From positions 1-36,301 of the forward strand of contig CAZHGD010000067.1 in assembly GCA_964531735.1 (NCBI GenBank): a stretch of 36,301 nt of DNA, written 5' to 3'. This document shows positions 27,176 to 34,137 of this stretch, piece by piece. The notes under the pieces were generated by a model, which was not told where the DNA came from, ran no database searches, and was given only the letters and a program-made list of their open reading frames with translations. The stretch's first letter is position 1. Every line of letters starts with the position of its first letter. The position numbers were made by a program, and so were the translations under genes. Source of the DNA: CAZHGD01 sp964531735 (GTDB taxonomy: Bacteria; Armatimonadota; UBA10988).

Positions 27176-27795
27176 GGGCCACCGTCCTGTCCGAATCGCG
27201 TGCGGACGAAGCCGCCTACCAGGTGCTCGTCGAGGCCATCCTCGGGTCTGGGCCGATCGACTGGGCGCCCGGCCTGAAGGCCCGTGAAGGCGGCTGGCGA
27301 GCAGCGCTCGGGCAACTGCCAGCCACCATCAAGCACCTCCACTACCAGACCGGCGTGGAACTGCTCGTCGTCGTGGTCGACAGCGACAGCATGCCCGAGC
27401 GCACCGCGGCGGGTGGCGGGTGGCAGCATGACCGGCTCAGCCAGATGCGGGCGTCGGCGGATGCCGCCCTGGCCGGCCTCAGGCCGGCCGCGGGCCGAGC
27501 GACGCTTCGGGTCGCCGTGGGCCTGGCTGTACCGACGATCGAGGGCTGGCTGCTCTGCGGACGCCATCCGCACGCTTCCGAGGCGGCGTTCGTGCAGGAG
27601 CACTGGCAGCTCCGGCACCGGCATCTCCGGCTGCGCCTCAAGCGCGAAGTCTACGGGACGGAGGCGCCTGACTTGCAGACGCAAACGCGCATCGCCTGTG
27701 AGGAGGCCGGCCGTCTGGCGGCCAGGCTTGACTTGCTGCGACGCGATTTTCCATTCGGCTTCGGCGCCCTGGAGAGCGACCTGCGGGCGAGCTGA
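27172..27795 (+). CDS. TOPRIM/DUF4276-like partner protein of the ATPase
   Basis: The 207-residue product is not a confident family match, but its layout resembles the TOPRIM-like DUF4276 group. An N-terminal acidic motif SESRADEAAY has Glu8 where TOPRIM folds carry the catalytic Glu. A hydrophobic strand then ends in VVVVDSDSMPE (66-76), with Asp70 and Asp72 in the D-x-D position. VPTIEGWLLC (120-129) resembles the 'EaWll' motif of DUF4276. The remainder is Arg-rich and helical. It may therefore be a metal-dependent nuclease or nicking subunit regulated by the ATPase (inference). The start overlaps the ATPase stop in ATGA, so translation is coupled. It ends only four bases from the convergent PLP enzyme gene. 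Confidence 0.65.
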   Translation: MRATVLSESRADEAAYQVLVEAILGSGPIDWAPGLKAREGGWRAALGQLPATIKHLHYQTGVELLVVVVDSDSMPERTAAGGGWQHDRLSQMRASADAALAGLRPAAGRATLRVAVGLAVPTIEGWLLCGRHPHASEAAFVQEHWQLRHRHLRLRLKREVYGTEAPDLQTQTRIACEEAGRLAARLDLLRRDFPFGFGALESDLRAS

Positions 27796-27799
27796 CTGG

Positions 27800-28984
27800 C
27801 TACCCCCGCATCGCCGCCAGCGCCTGCTCCACATCGCCAATCAGGTCGGCTTCGTCCTCCAGCCCCACCGACAGCCGCACCATGGTCGGCTCGATGCCCA
27901 TGCGGTGGCGGTCCGCCTCGGCCAGGCCGCGGTGCATCATGCTCCACATGTGTAGGCAGAGGCTCTCCACGCCACCCAGGCTGGTGCCGTGGCTGACCAG
28001 CCGCAGCGCGGCGATGAACCGGCTGACGCCGGGCAGGTCGGTGTCGAGCTCGAAGGCCATCGTGCCGCCGCAACCGCGCAGGTCGCGCGCGGCCAGCGCG
28101 TGCTGCGGATGGCTCGAGCGGCTCGGGTGGTACACCCGGCGGACCTCGGGCCGGGCGTCGAGCCACGCCGCCATCGCTTGCGCCGTGGCGTTCTGGCGGG
28201 CGACGCGGAGCGGCAGCGTCTTCAAACTGCGGATGAGCAGATAGGCGCCCTCAGCGTCGAGCGTGCTGCCGAGGTTGACATGCAGGTCGCGGATGCGGGC
28301 GATCAGCTCGGCGCTGCCGGCGATGACCCCTGCCAGCAGATCGTTGTGGCCGGCCAGGTACTTGGTCGCGCTGTGGATGACCAGATCGGCGCCCAGGGCC
28401 AGCGGCTGCAGGTTGACCGGCGAGCTGAGCGTGGCGTCGACGGCCAACAGGGCCCCGGCCTCGTGGCAGAGCTTGGCCAGCGCGGGGATATCGGGCAGGT
28501 AGGTGTGCGGGTTGGACGGCGCTTCGACCAGCACCAGACGGGTGTTGTTGCGGATGGCGGCGGTCGCGGCGGTTAGTGACTGCGCGGCGCTGATCCACTC
28601 GCCGGTGATGCCGTAGCGCGGCAACACGTCGCGCGCGAAGGTGAGCGAGCGTTTGTAGCCGTCGTCACCGACCAGCACGTGGTCGCCCGCGCGCAGCAGG
28701 GCCAGGTAGGCGCAGGTGACCGCGGCCATGCCCGACGAGGTGACGATGGCGTCGTCGGCGCCCTCGAGCGCCGCCAGCTTCAGTTCGGCCACGCGCGTCG
28801 TCGGGTTGCTGGTGCGGGCGTACTCGTAGCGGGTCACCGTCCCGGCGGCGTGCGCGTCCAGCTCCTCGATGGTCTCGTAGATGAACGGCGCACTGCGCTG
28901 GATGGGTGTGGTCAGGCCAGCCTGGGCGTCACGGTGTTCGCCGGCGTGGACGGCCTGGGTGTCGAACCGATGGGTATCGCTCAT
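27800..28984 (-). CDS. Cys/Met metabolism PLP-dependent enzyme (cystathionine gamma-synthase/lyase family)
   Basis: A 394-residue gamma-family PLP enzyme that acts in transsulfuration, either making cystathionine from an activated homoserine or splitting it, or eliminating methanethiol. Landmarks include YEYARTSNPT near the N terminus, SSGMAAVT, VEAPSNPHTYLPDI, AVDATLSSP with the cofactor-binding Asp, and Lys208 in HSATKYLAGHNDLLAG, the Schiff-base lysine. The C-terminal LVSHGTSLGGVESL segment is the family's substrate-facing loop. Synthase cannot be told from lyase by eye. The ATG at 28984 lacks a clear ribosome binding site; an upstream TTG in frame lies at the edge of a TTGACA promoter and is rejected. 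The alarmone-hydrolase-like gene ends 46 bases upstream on the same strand. Confidence 0.93.
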   Translation of the reverse strand: MSDTHRFDTQAVHAGEHRDAQAGLTTPIQRSAPFIYETIEELDAHAAGTVTRYEYARTSNPTTRVAELKLAALEGADDAIVTSSGMAAVTCAYLALLRAGDHVLVGDDGYKRSLTFARDVLPRYGITGEWISAAQSLTAATAAIRNNTRLVLVEAPSNPHTYLPDIPALAKLCHEAGALLAVDATLSSPVNLQPLALGADLVIHSATKYLAGHNDLLAGVIAGSAELIARIRDLHVNLGSTLDAEGAYLLIRSLKTLPLRVARQNATAQAMAAWLDARPEVRRVYHPSRSSHPQHALAARDLRGCGGTMAFELDTDLPGVSRFIAALRLVSHGTSLGGVESLCLHMWSMMHRGLAEADRHRMGIEPTMVRLSVGLEDEADLIGDVEQALAAMRG

Positions 28985-28994
28985 GGTGCCGGTC

Positions 28995-29023
28995 AGTGTG
29001 CCGCCGCAGGTACGAGCTGTCAA
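28995..29023 (-). promoter_or_regulatory. Promoter of the PLP enzyme, near-leaderless
   Basis: On the minus strand a perfect -35 TTGACA (29018-29023) lies 17 bases from CACACT (28995-29000). The start would fall near 28988, about four bases before the ATG at 28984, and no Shine-Dalgarno is visible. The -10 is weak (three of six consensus bases). Confidence 0.45.
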
Positions 29024-29030
29024 CTCGCCC

Positions 29031-29609
29031 TCAGGCGTCCGCGGCCGTGACGGCCTGCTCCAGCGCGGTCACCACGCGCTCGAGTTCGTCGAGCACCGGC
29101 GTTCCGCCGGCGGCGCGGTAGGCGTCGGTGACGGCGCGGTAGTACCACAGCGTGCCGGCCTTGCCACCGCGGAAGCGGCTCCAGATGGCGTCGCCGTGGC
29201 GCTGGTAGTCACGCAACAGGCACTGTGCGTTGTGCAGCTTGTCGGAGCTGCTGATCAGCAGTACCGCCGGTGACGCCTCGCCGAGGTGGGCCACATAGCG
29301 CTGTTTACGCTCCAGCCAGGGCGGCTTCGGTGTCTGGTCGGTGTCGGAGCAGCCGGTGACGATCTCGGCGACTTCAGCGCCGAAGCGCTCGCGGATCTCG
29401 GCCAGCGTCGCCGCGCCGCCGCAGTCTTCCACGGCATCGTGCAGCAGCGCCGCAATAGCCTGGTCCTCGTCGGCGCCGTGATCGATAGCGATGGCCGCGA
29501 CGCCCAGCAGGTGGCCGACGTACGGCATGCCGGAGCCCTTGCGGCGGTGCTTGGCATGGAGCTGCGTGGCGTAGACCAGAGCGTCCTCGAAGCGAGCCGT
29601 CCAAGCCAT
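29031..29609 (-). CDS. HD-domain small alarmone hydrolase (MESH1/SpoT-hydrolase-like)
   Basis: A 192-residue stand-alone HD phosphohydrolase, the size of MESH1-type enzymes that remove pyrophosphate from (p)ppGpp and also act on NADPH. The metal site is legible and spaced as in that family: His33 in YVGHLLGV, His57-Asp58 in LLHDAVED, and Asp123 in SSSDKLHN. The Glu61-Asp62 pair needed for hydrolase activity is intact. No synthetase or TGS/ACT domain follows. The start at 29609 has AGGAGGT seven bases upstream, the best ribosome binding site in the window. It is transcribed away from a guanylate-kinase-like gene and upstream of the PLP enzyme. Family assignment is firm at HD level; (p)ppGpp as substrate is inferred. 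Confidence 0.88.
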   Translation of the reverse strand: MAWTARFEDALVYATQLHAKHRRKGSGMPYVGHLLGVAAIAIDHGADEDQAIAALLHDAVEDCGGAATLAEIRERFGAEVAEIVTGCSDTDQTPKPPWLERKQRYVAHLGEASPAVLLISSSDKLHNAQCLLRDYQRHGDAIWSRFRGGKAGTLWYYRAVTDAYRAAGGTPVLDELERVVTALEQAVTAADA

Positions 29610-29719
29610 GTCGGCCACCTCCTGTGTGGGGTACCCCTGCGCGCAGGTTCGCCGGCCACCGGTCGGCGTCCTCCCCACGCGACGGCAGGAGGCCGCCGGT
29701 AGCGCGCGAACAGGTCGCC
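29610..29719. promoter_or_regulatory. Divergent control region with perfect palindromes
   Basis: This 110-base spacer separates the HD hydrolase and the kinase-like gene. It contains the 10-base palindrome GGGGTACCCC (29628-29637) and TGCGCGCA (29639-29646) next to it. I see no convincing -35/-10 pair in either direction. GC-rich palindromes arise easily at this base composition, so their function is uncertain. Confidence 0.3.
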
Positions 29720-30418
29720 ATGAGCGCTGGTCTGCTGATTCTCTCCGGACCATCCTGCGTGGGCAAGGGTCCGCTGCTGGCCGCGCTGGCCCGCTGCCGA
29801 CCCGACCTGCCCTTTGCGCAGCCGGTGGTCTACACCTCGCGACCGCCGCGGCCGGGCGAGCGCGACGGCGGCGACTTCTGGTTCCGCACTGCGGCCGAGA
29901 TTGGCGCTCTCGACCCGGCGCGGTTCTACGTCTACGAGATGCGCGGACAGCGGCGGGCGATCGACCTGGCCGATCTGGCCGCACTGCTCGACCGGCACCG
30001 GCGCGTGGTCCTCGAGCTGAACCCGCGCCAGGTGGCGCCGTTCCGCCGGTTGCCGGTGGTTGCGGGCCACCCGGTGGTGGCGGTCCTGTTGCAGCCGGCC
30101 ACCACGGCCGAAGTGGCGGCGGTGGCGGCGGCGGCCGGGGTCTCGCCCGCGGCGGCGCTGACCGACATCATGCTGACCAAACAGGTCCACCGCTCGCTGC
30201 GGCAAGGCAAGCGGCTCGACGCGGCCGAACTCGCCGACCTCCGTGTGCGCGCCGAACACGCCTGGGCCGAGATGAACTGCACCGACGGCTTCGATCACCT
30301 GCTGGTGAACCACGATGCCGAGGGCAGCGAGCACTGGCTGTTCACGCCACCGCTCGGTGACGCCGGTCACGCCATGAGCGAGGTGGCGGCGTGGCTCGAG
30401 GCGATTTCAGGCTATTGA
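29720..30418 (+). CDS. Guanylate kinase-like P-loop protein
   Basis: A 232-residue relative of guanylate kinase, which phosphorylates GMP to GDP. The N-terminal LLILSGPSCVGKGPLLAAL aligns with the P-loop of that family, and YTSRPPRPGERDGGDFWF with its GMP-binding TRxxRxGExdGxdY segment. Two things are odd. The residue after GK is Gly, not Ser/Thr, which would remove the usual Mg-coordinating hydroxyl; and the middle of the protein is divergent, with an Ala-rich stretch (VAAVAAAAGVSPAAA) instead of a standard lid. It may be a low-activity or repurposed member. The ATG at 29720 follows a weak CAGG; an in-frame start 96 bases upstream lies in the divergent spacer. True gmk may be elsewhere in the genome. 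Confidence 0.75.
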   Translation: MSAGLLILSGPSCVGKGPLLAALARCRPDLPFAQPVVYTSRPPRPGERDGGDFWFRTAAEIGALDPARFYVYEMRGQRRAIDLADLAALLDRHRRVVLELNPRQVAPFRRLPVVAGHPVVAVLLQPATTAEVAAVAAAAGVSPAAALTDIMLTKQVHRSLRQGKRLDAAELADLRVRAEHAWAEMNCTDGFDHLLVNHDAEGSEHWLFTPPLGDAGHAMSEVAAWLEAISGY

Positions 30419-30444
30419 CGTCGTTGGCCGAGATCGTTCACAAT
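30415..30444 (+). promoter_or_regulatory. Promoter of pseudopilin 1
   Basis: TTGACG (30415-30420), overlapping the stop codon of the kinase-like gene, and CACAAT (30439-30444) are separated by 18 bases. A start near 30451 would give a leader of about 90 bases before the ATG at 30542. Confidence 0.45.
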
Positions 30445-30541
30445 CGGAACGGACAGGGAACTGGCGCGTACGTTTGGGTGTACCTGGTCGCCTCGGGGTC
30501 CGTTGGCTGGCTGGCGCCAACCTGGACCATTGGAGGCGGCG

Positions 30542-31216
30542 ATGAAACGCGCATTCACTCTCATTGAGCTGCTGGTCGTCATCGCGATCATTGCGATCCT
30601 GGCTGCAATTCTGTTTCCGGTCTTTGCCAAGGCCCGCGAGAAGGCTCGGCAAGCGAGTTGCCAGAGCAACCTGAAGCAGATCGGGCTGACCTTCGCCCAG
30701 TACGCGCAGGACTACGACGAGAAGTACACCTGGTGCTGCACGCCGACCAGCAACACGCTTCAGAACCAGCGTCCGAACTGGCGGCCCAATGCGGTGGCCA
30801 CGACGGATGTCCGCTACAACGGCAACCTGATGCCGTACAGCAAGAACCGCCAGATGTGGATCTGCCCGTCGTCGAGCTACCTGGAGAACTCGTACGCCAC
30901 GTCGCGCGCCCTGTTGCAGTCGAATGGCGGCTGCACCGGCCAGGCGATGGCCAACATCCTGTATCCAGCGGAGCACGTCCTGGCTGGTGACAGCCTGGGT
31001 ACGCGCGGCTACTGTGGCACCAACCGCGCCACCAGTTGCCAGGGTCGCTGGGGTCGTGGTGACGACACCGCCGCCCAGATCCAGGCGTTCAAGCGCCACA
31101 ACGACGGGACCAATCTGGCCTTCACCGATGGCCATGTGAAGTACCTGCCCACGCCCACCGGACCGATGGACCAGACGCGCTGCACGCGCATGTTCGGCAA
31201 CCCGGCCACGCCATAG
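30542..31216 (+). CDS. Type II secretion-like pseudopilin with H-x9-DG motif (1)
   Basis: A 224-residue prepilin-like protein. MKRAFTLIELLVVIAIIAIL is a class III signal: short basic leader, then the cleavage/methylation site before Phe, with Glu at position +5 of the mature chain, and a long hydrophobic helix for fibre packing. Next comes FPVFAKAREKARQASC and a conserved NLKQIGLTFAQYAQDYDEKY segment. The C-terminal domain ends with the motif RHNDGTNLAFTDGHVKYL, the H-x9-DG of this family. Cys pairs occur in the middle. GGAGG lies five bases before the ATG. Such proteins are cleaved by a PilD-type peptidase and assembled into pseudopili or exported, but many have unknown roles and occur in very large numbers in some genomes. 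No pilD is in the window. Confidence 0.93.
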   Translation: MKRAFTLIELLVVIAIIAILAAILFPVFAKAREKARQASCQSNLKQIGLTFAQYAQDYDEKYTWCCTPTSNTLQNQRPNWRPNAVATTDVRYNGNLMPYSKNRQMWICPSSSYLENSYATSRALLQSNGGCTGQAMANILYPAEHVLAGDSLGTRGYCGTNRATSCQGRWGRGDDTAAQIQAFKRHNDGTNLAFTDGHVKYLPTPTGPMDQTRCTRMFGNPATP

Positions 31217-31248
31217 CGCGGGCCGCCGGTCGGATTCGCCGGGTCCTG

Positions 31249-31298
31249 TTGACTCACCGCGGCCGAACCGCTACAAGAGAGGTCGGCCGCGGGTGAGT
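31249..31298 (+). promoter_or_regulatory. Promoter of pseudopilin 2 inside a hairpin
   Basis: TTGACT (31249-31254) and TACAAG (31272-31277) are spaced by 17 bases. The same stretch holds an imperfect inverted repeat: ACTCACCGCGGCCGA (31252-31266) with TCGGCCGCGGGTGAGT (31283-31298), broken by one extra G. It may end the transcript of the previous gene, or control this one, or both. Confidence 0.45.
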
Positions 31299-31372
31299 TG
31301 GGCGGTGCGTCCACGCGCTGTGTGCTGCGTGCGCTCGCTCCTGCTTGGCCGGCGGCCCACAAGGAGAGGGCG

Positions 31373-32068
31373 TTGAAGCGCCACGCATTCACTCTGATCG
31401 AGCTGCTGGTCGTGATCGCAATCATCGCGATCCTGGCCGCGATCCTGTTCCCCGTGTTCGCCAAGGCGCGCGAGAAGTCGCGCACGTCGAGCTGCTCGAG
31501 CAACCTGAAGCAGCTCGGACTCGCGGTGACGCAGTACCGCTCGGACTACGACGAGACGATGGTGAGCACCTGGTACGGCGTGACCGGTACGGCCTACTAC
31601 AGTTGGCCCGATGCGATCACCGCCTACATCAAGAACGACCAGTTGTACAACTGCCCGTCGTCGACCTATAAGCTGGCGCGGGTCGGCACCGCCAACGCGC
31701 TGGGCTTCTTCAACTACGACTGGACGACGCTCGCCTACGCCAGCAACACGAACTACTACGGCGGCGCGGTCGGTGCCAGCGGCGGGCCGGCCGCCAACCA
31801 TCCGATGGGCAAGGCCGACGCGCTGATCAAGGACATCTCGGGCACGGTCATCTTCCTGGACTACGGCGGCTCCTACGAAGCCGCCGCGCAGTGGGACCTG
31901 GCCAATACTCTCCTGAATGGCTGGACGACCATGGAGCGCCACAACGACGGCCTGAACGTGGGCTACTACGACGGCCACGTCAAGTGGACCAAGCGCACGT
32001 CGCTGATCGAGACGCACCCGGTGGGTGCCACGACGGTCAAGTACCAGTTCACCATCGAGGCCGACTGA
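31373..32068 (+). CDS. Type II secretion-like pseudopilin with H-x9-DG motif (2), TTG start
   Basis: A 231-residue paralogue of the preceding gene. Residues from the cleavage site Phe to AREK (30 positions) are identical in protein to the other two copies, while codons differ at many third positions. The mature core then diverges (KSRTSSCSSNLKQLGLAVTQ) and ends with RHNDGLNVGYYDGHVKWT. I chose TTG at 31373 because AAGGAG is six bases upstream and the reading then begins MKRHAFTLIELL, a normal prepilin leader; the longer in-frame open frame has no such leader. Cys residues are near the N terminus and in the middle (NCPSSTYK). Role as above: exported or assembled filament-like protein, function unknown. 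Confidence 0.92.
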   Translation: MKRHAFTLIELLVVIAIIAILAAILFPVFAKAREKSRTSSCSSNLKQLGLAVTQYRSDYDETMVSTWYGVTGTAYYSWPDAITAYIKNDQLYNCPSSTYKLARVGTANALGFFNYDWTTLAYASNTNYYGGAVGASGGPAANHPMGKADALIKDISGTVIFLDYGGSYEAAAQWDLANTLLNGWTTMERHNDGLNVGYYDGHVKWTKRTSLIETHPVGATTVKYQFTIEAD

Positions 32069-32091
32069 CCTGAGCGGCTGATGGTGCGCCG

Positions 32092-32125
32092 GGGCCCGGG
32101 TGGCGACTACTCGCCGCCCGGGCCC
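32092..32125. terminator. Bidirectional hairpin between pseudopilin 2 and the FAD oxidoreductase
   Basis: GGGCCCGGGTGGCGA (32092-32106) pairs with TCGCCGCCCGGGCCC (32111-32125), 15 pairs including one G-T. The four-base loop CTAC (32107-32110) contains the complement of the TAG stop codon of the opposing gene. A TTGG follows on the plus strand, with no T-tract. Confidence 0.7.
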
Positions 32126-33897
32126 TTGGCGGTTTGGCGCGCTGCCCGGTCCAGCGCCGCGCCCCGCGGCGTGCCGGGCGCAACGCCCAACCGCTCGGCT
32201 TCAGCAGCCGACACCGGCTCGGACAGGCGGGCCGACCAATCGGGCACCGCGCCGCGCAGCCCGAGGGCTTGCAGGGCGGCCCAGTGCGGGTCACCGGGGC
32301 GCACATCGCGGTAGTACAGCAGCACCGCGCCTTGGTCGAGCAGCGCCCGCTGGAGCGCGGCGATGTCGATCTGCCGCGGCGGGCGGCCGGTCTCGAGGCT
32401 AATGGCCGCGGCGGTTCCGGCCGCTTCGCCGAGCGCCGTCCAGCACGGCTCCATGCGTAGCGTGCCGAAGCCGAGATGCGAGGCCGAGACGGCCACCGGC
32501 GTCAGCAGGCCCTCGACGCCGCGCGGCAGCATGATGCGGTAGGGCACCGTGTAGGGCGCGGTCGGCTGGCTGAGGAAGCCGTCGAGGTGCACCCGGTCCG
32601 GCTCGCGCTTGCGGTGGGCGTGCGAGTCGATGGCGTAGTGGCTGGCAGTGACGCTGTCGGCATGGAGCGGCGGCCGCCGGCCGGGCGCCGCGGGCAGCGC
32701 GTCACGCGCGCAGAACACATAGTCGCCCAGGATGCGCCGGCCTTCGCGGACGTAGACCTGCCGGGGGAAGTGACCGTTGTCGCGGTACTCGTCGGCGGCC
32801 AGGCCCCAGCGCAGGCAGTCGCGCCGGAACACCTCGGGCAAGGATGGATCGTGCTGGGCGAACCAGAGCAGGCCCAGCGTATAGTCCCGGAGCCGCTGGG
32901 CGAAGCGGTCGCGCCAGGCCCAGTCTGCCGTCGGCCAGGGCCAGTTCTCCTCGGGCAGGTCGGTGGACACGAAGGCGAAGTGCTGGTTGTTGCTGTCGGT
33001 CTTGCCACAGGGCAGCGTCACCTGGTTGGTGAGGCGCGCGAGGCCCGACGGTGGCGTCCCGTGCAGGCCGGTCCAGCGGCCCAGGCGCAGGTCATCGGCC
33101 AGTGAGGCGTAGTCCTCGCGGCGGTAGTCTCGCGGTTGGGCGATGGCGACGCGGTTATCGGCGCGGGTGGTCAGGCACAGCCGGTAGTTGTACGCCTGGA
33201 TGGTGTCATCGCCCTCGCCGGTGGAACCTTCGCCCAGTTCGTGTGGCGCCGAACCCCAGCGCTTGTACACGCGGCCCGCCAGGGCTTCGCCGTGTTCCTG
33301 GCGGCCCTCGCGCCGGACGGTGAACGGCGCCCCGGCAGCGGCGGCGAGATCGCCCTCGTAGGTGGCGTCGATGAACACCTGCCCGTGGTACCACTCGGCC
33401 GCGCCGCCGTCGCGGGCGATGACGCGAATGGCGGTGAGGCGTCGGCCGTCGGTACGGACCGCATCGTGAACGGCATCGAACTGCCGGCGACGCCGCACCG
33501 TCACCTGTGGCTGCTCGGCCAGCATCGCCTCCAGGACGCGCTCGGCGACACTCGGCTCGAAGTGGTAGCCGTCGCTACAGTCGCGCACCTGGGCCGAGTC
33601 GGCGCCGTAGGTGGTCACGTAGTGCTGTCGCACGCGGTTGACGAACGAGCGGAACAGGCCGCCGGCGCAGCCGCGCGTCGCGATGTCGGTGGCGCCGAGC
33701 CCGTTGGCGATCAGCCCGCCGATGTGGTCGGTCCGCTCCAGCACCACGGCGGTGTGGCCGCGGCGCGCCACGGCCATGGCGGCGGCCAGACCGGCCGGCG
33801 TGCCGCCGACCACGACGACGTCGTACCGCGGTTCGGGCGCGGCGGCGGCCGTCCCGAGCGCCATCAATGTGACCGTCAGAACCTGTGCACTGCCCAT
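32107..33897 (-). CDS. Secreted FAD-dependent oxidoreductase (FAD_oxidored family)
   Basis: A 596-residue enzyme of the PF12831-type FAD-dependent oxidoreductases. After a signal-like leader (MGSAQVLTVTLMALGTAAAA) comes YDVVVVGGTPAGLAAAMA, the FAD-binding loop (GGTPAG, a common variant of GxGxxG), then LERTDHIGGLIANGLG and later VFIDATYEGDLAAAAG, the second cofactor contact. The central region is Trp-, Arg- and Asp-rich. The family oxidises diverse small substrates. It shares the plan of the second FAD unit of the fusion at 13327-16182 (for example the DATxxGDxAxxAG motif and the C-terminal GEAAGTAA) but has no HEAT tail. The ribosome binding site before the ATG at 33897 is poor. It is encoded opposite to and between two pseudopilin genes, with its own hairpin. 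Confidence 0.87.
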   Translation of the reverse strand: MGSAQVLTVTLMALGTAAAAPEPRYDVVVVGGTPAGLAAAMAVARRGHTAVVLERTDHIGGLIANGLGATDIATRGCAGGLFRSFVNRVRQHYVTTYGADSAQVRDCSDGYHFEPSVAERVLEAMLAEQPQVTVRRRRQFDAVHDAVRTDGRRLTAIRVIARDGGAAEWYHGQVFIDATYEGDLAAAAGAPFTVRREGRQEHGEALAGRVYKRWGSAPHELGEGSTGEGDDTIQAYNYRLCLTTRADNRVAIAQPRDYRREDYASLADDLRLGRWTGLHGTPPSGLARLTNQVTLPCGKTDSNNQHFAFVSTDLPEENWPWPTADWAWRDRFAQRLRDYTLGLLWFAQHDPSLPEVFRRDCLRWGLAADEYRDNGHFPRQVYVREGRRILGDYVFCARDALPAAPGRRPPLHADSVTASHYAIDSHAHRKREPDRVHLDGFLSQPTAPYTVPYRIMLPRGVEGLLTPVAVSASHLGFGTLRMEPCWTALGEAAGTAAAISLETGRPPRQIDIAALQRALLDQGAVLLYYRDVRPGDPHWAALQALGLRGAVPDWSARLSEPVSAAEAERLGVAPGTPRGAALDRAARQTAKGPGGE

Positions 33898-34137
33898 GCC
33901 GCCAGATGTTGGCGACCTTGGCCGCCAGACCTGCTCCGGCCCGCCGGTCGAGCGGCTGAACTTGCGGCCCGCGGCGACGTCTACTACCGACAGGCAGGCC
34001 GCGCCCCTTTCCGCGTGAGGTCGTCCAAGCCCCTCGCCGTCCCGCGAAGGCTTGCTTGTGGCGTCCTGACGACGCCGAGGCGTGGCGGCCAGGCCCGCGC
34101 GTCTCCCTGGGGCGCGTGGCCCTGTCAGGAGTCAGAG
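33898..34137. other. 240-base spacer before pseudopilin 3
   Basis: The longest spacer in the window. It must carry promoters for the FAD gene (minus) and pseudopilin 3 (plus), but I find no consensus pair. A small inverted repeat GGCGTC-CTGAC-GACGCC lies at 34060-34076. A plus-strand open frame runs through it into the pilin gene but starts inside the antisense of the FAD gene and has no ribosome binding site. Confidence 0.35.

Noticed and set aside
26201..27795. Naming the ATPase pair as Septu, Gabija or a retron
   Set aside because: The second gene lacks an HNH or a UvrD-like helicase, and there is no reverse transcriptase or msr/msd-like RNA.
29628..29646. GGGGTACCCC and TGCGCGCA as definite operators
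   Set aside because: Palindromes of this length are expected by chance in such GC-rich DNA, and no promoter boxes are aligned with them; kept only as a low-confidence note.
33136..34137. Long N-terminal extension of pseudopilin 3
   Set aside because: It is antisense to the FAD oxidoreductase, and the prepilin leader with CAGGAG begins at 34138.
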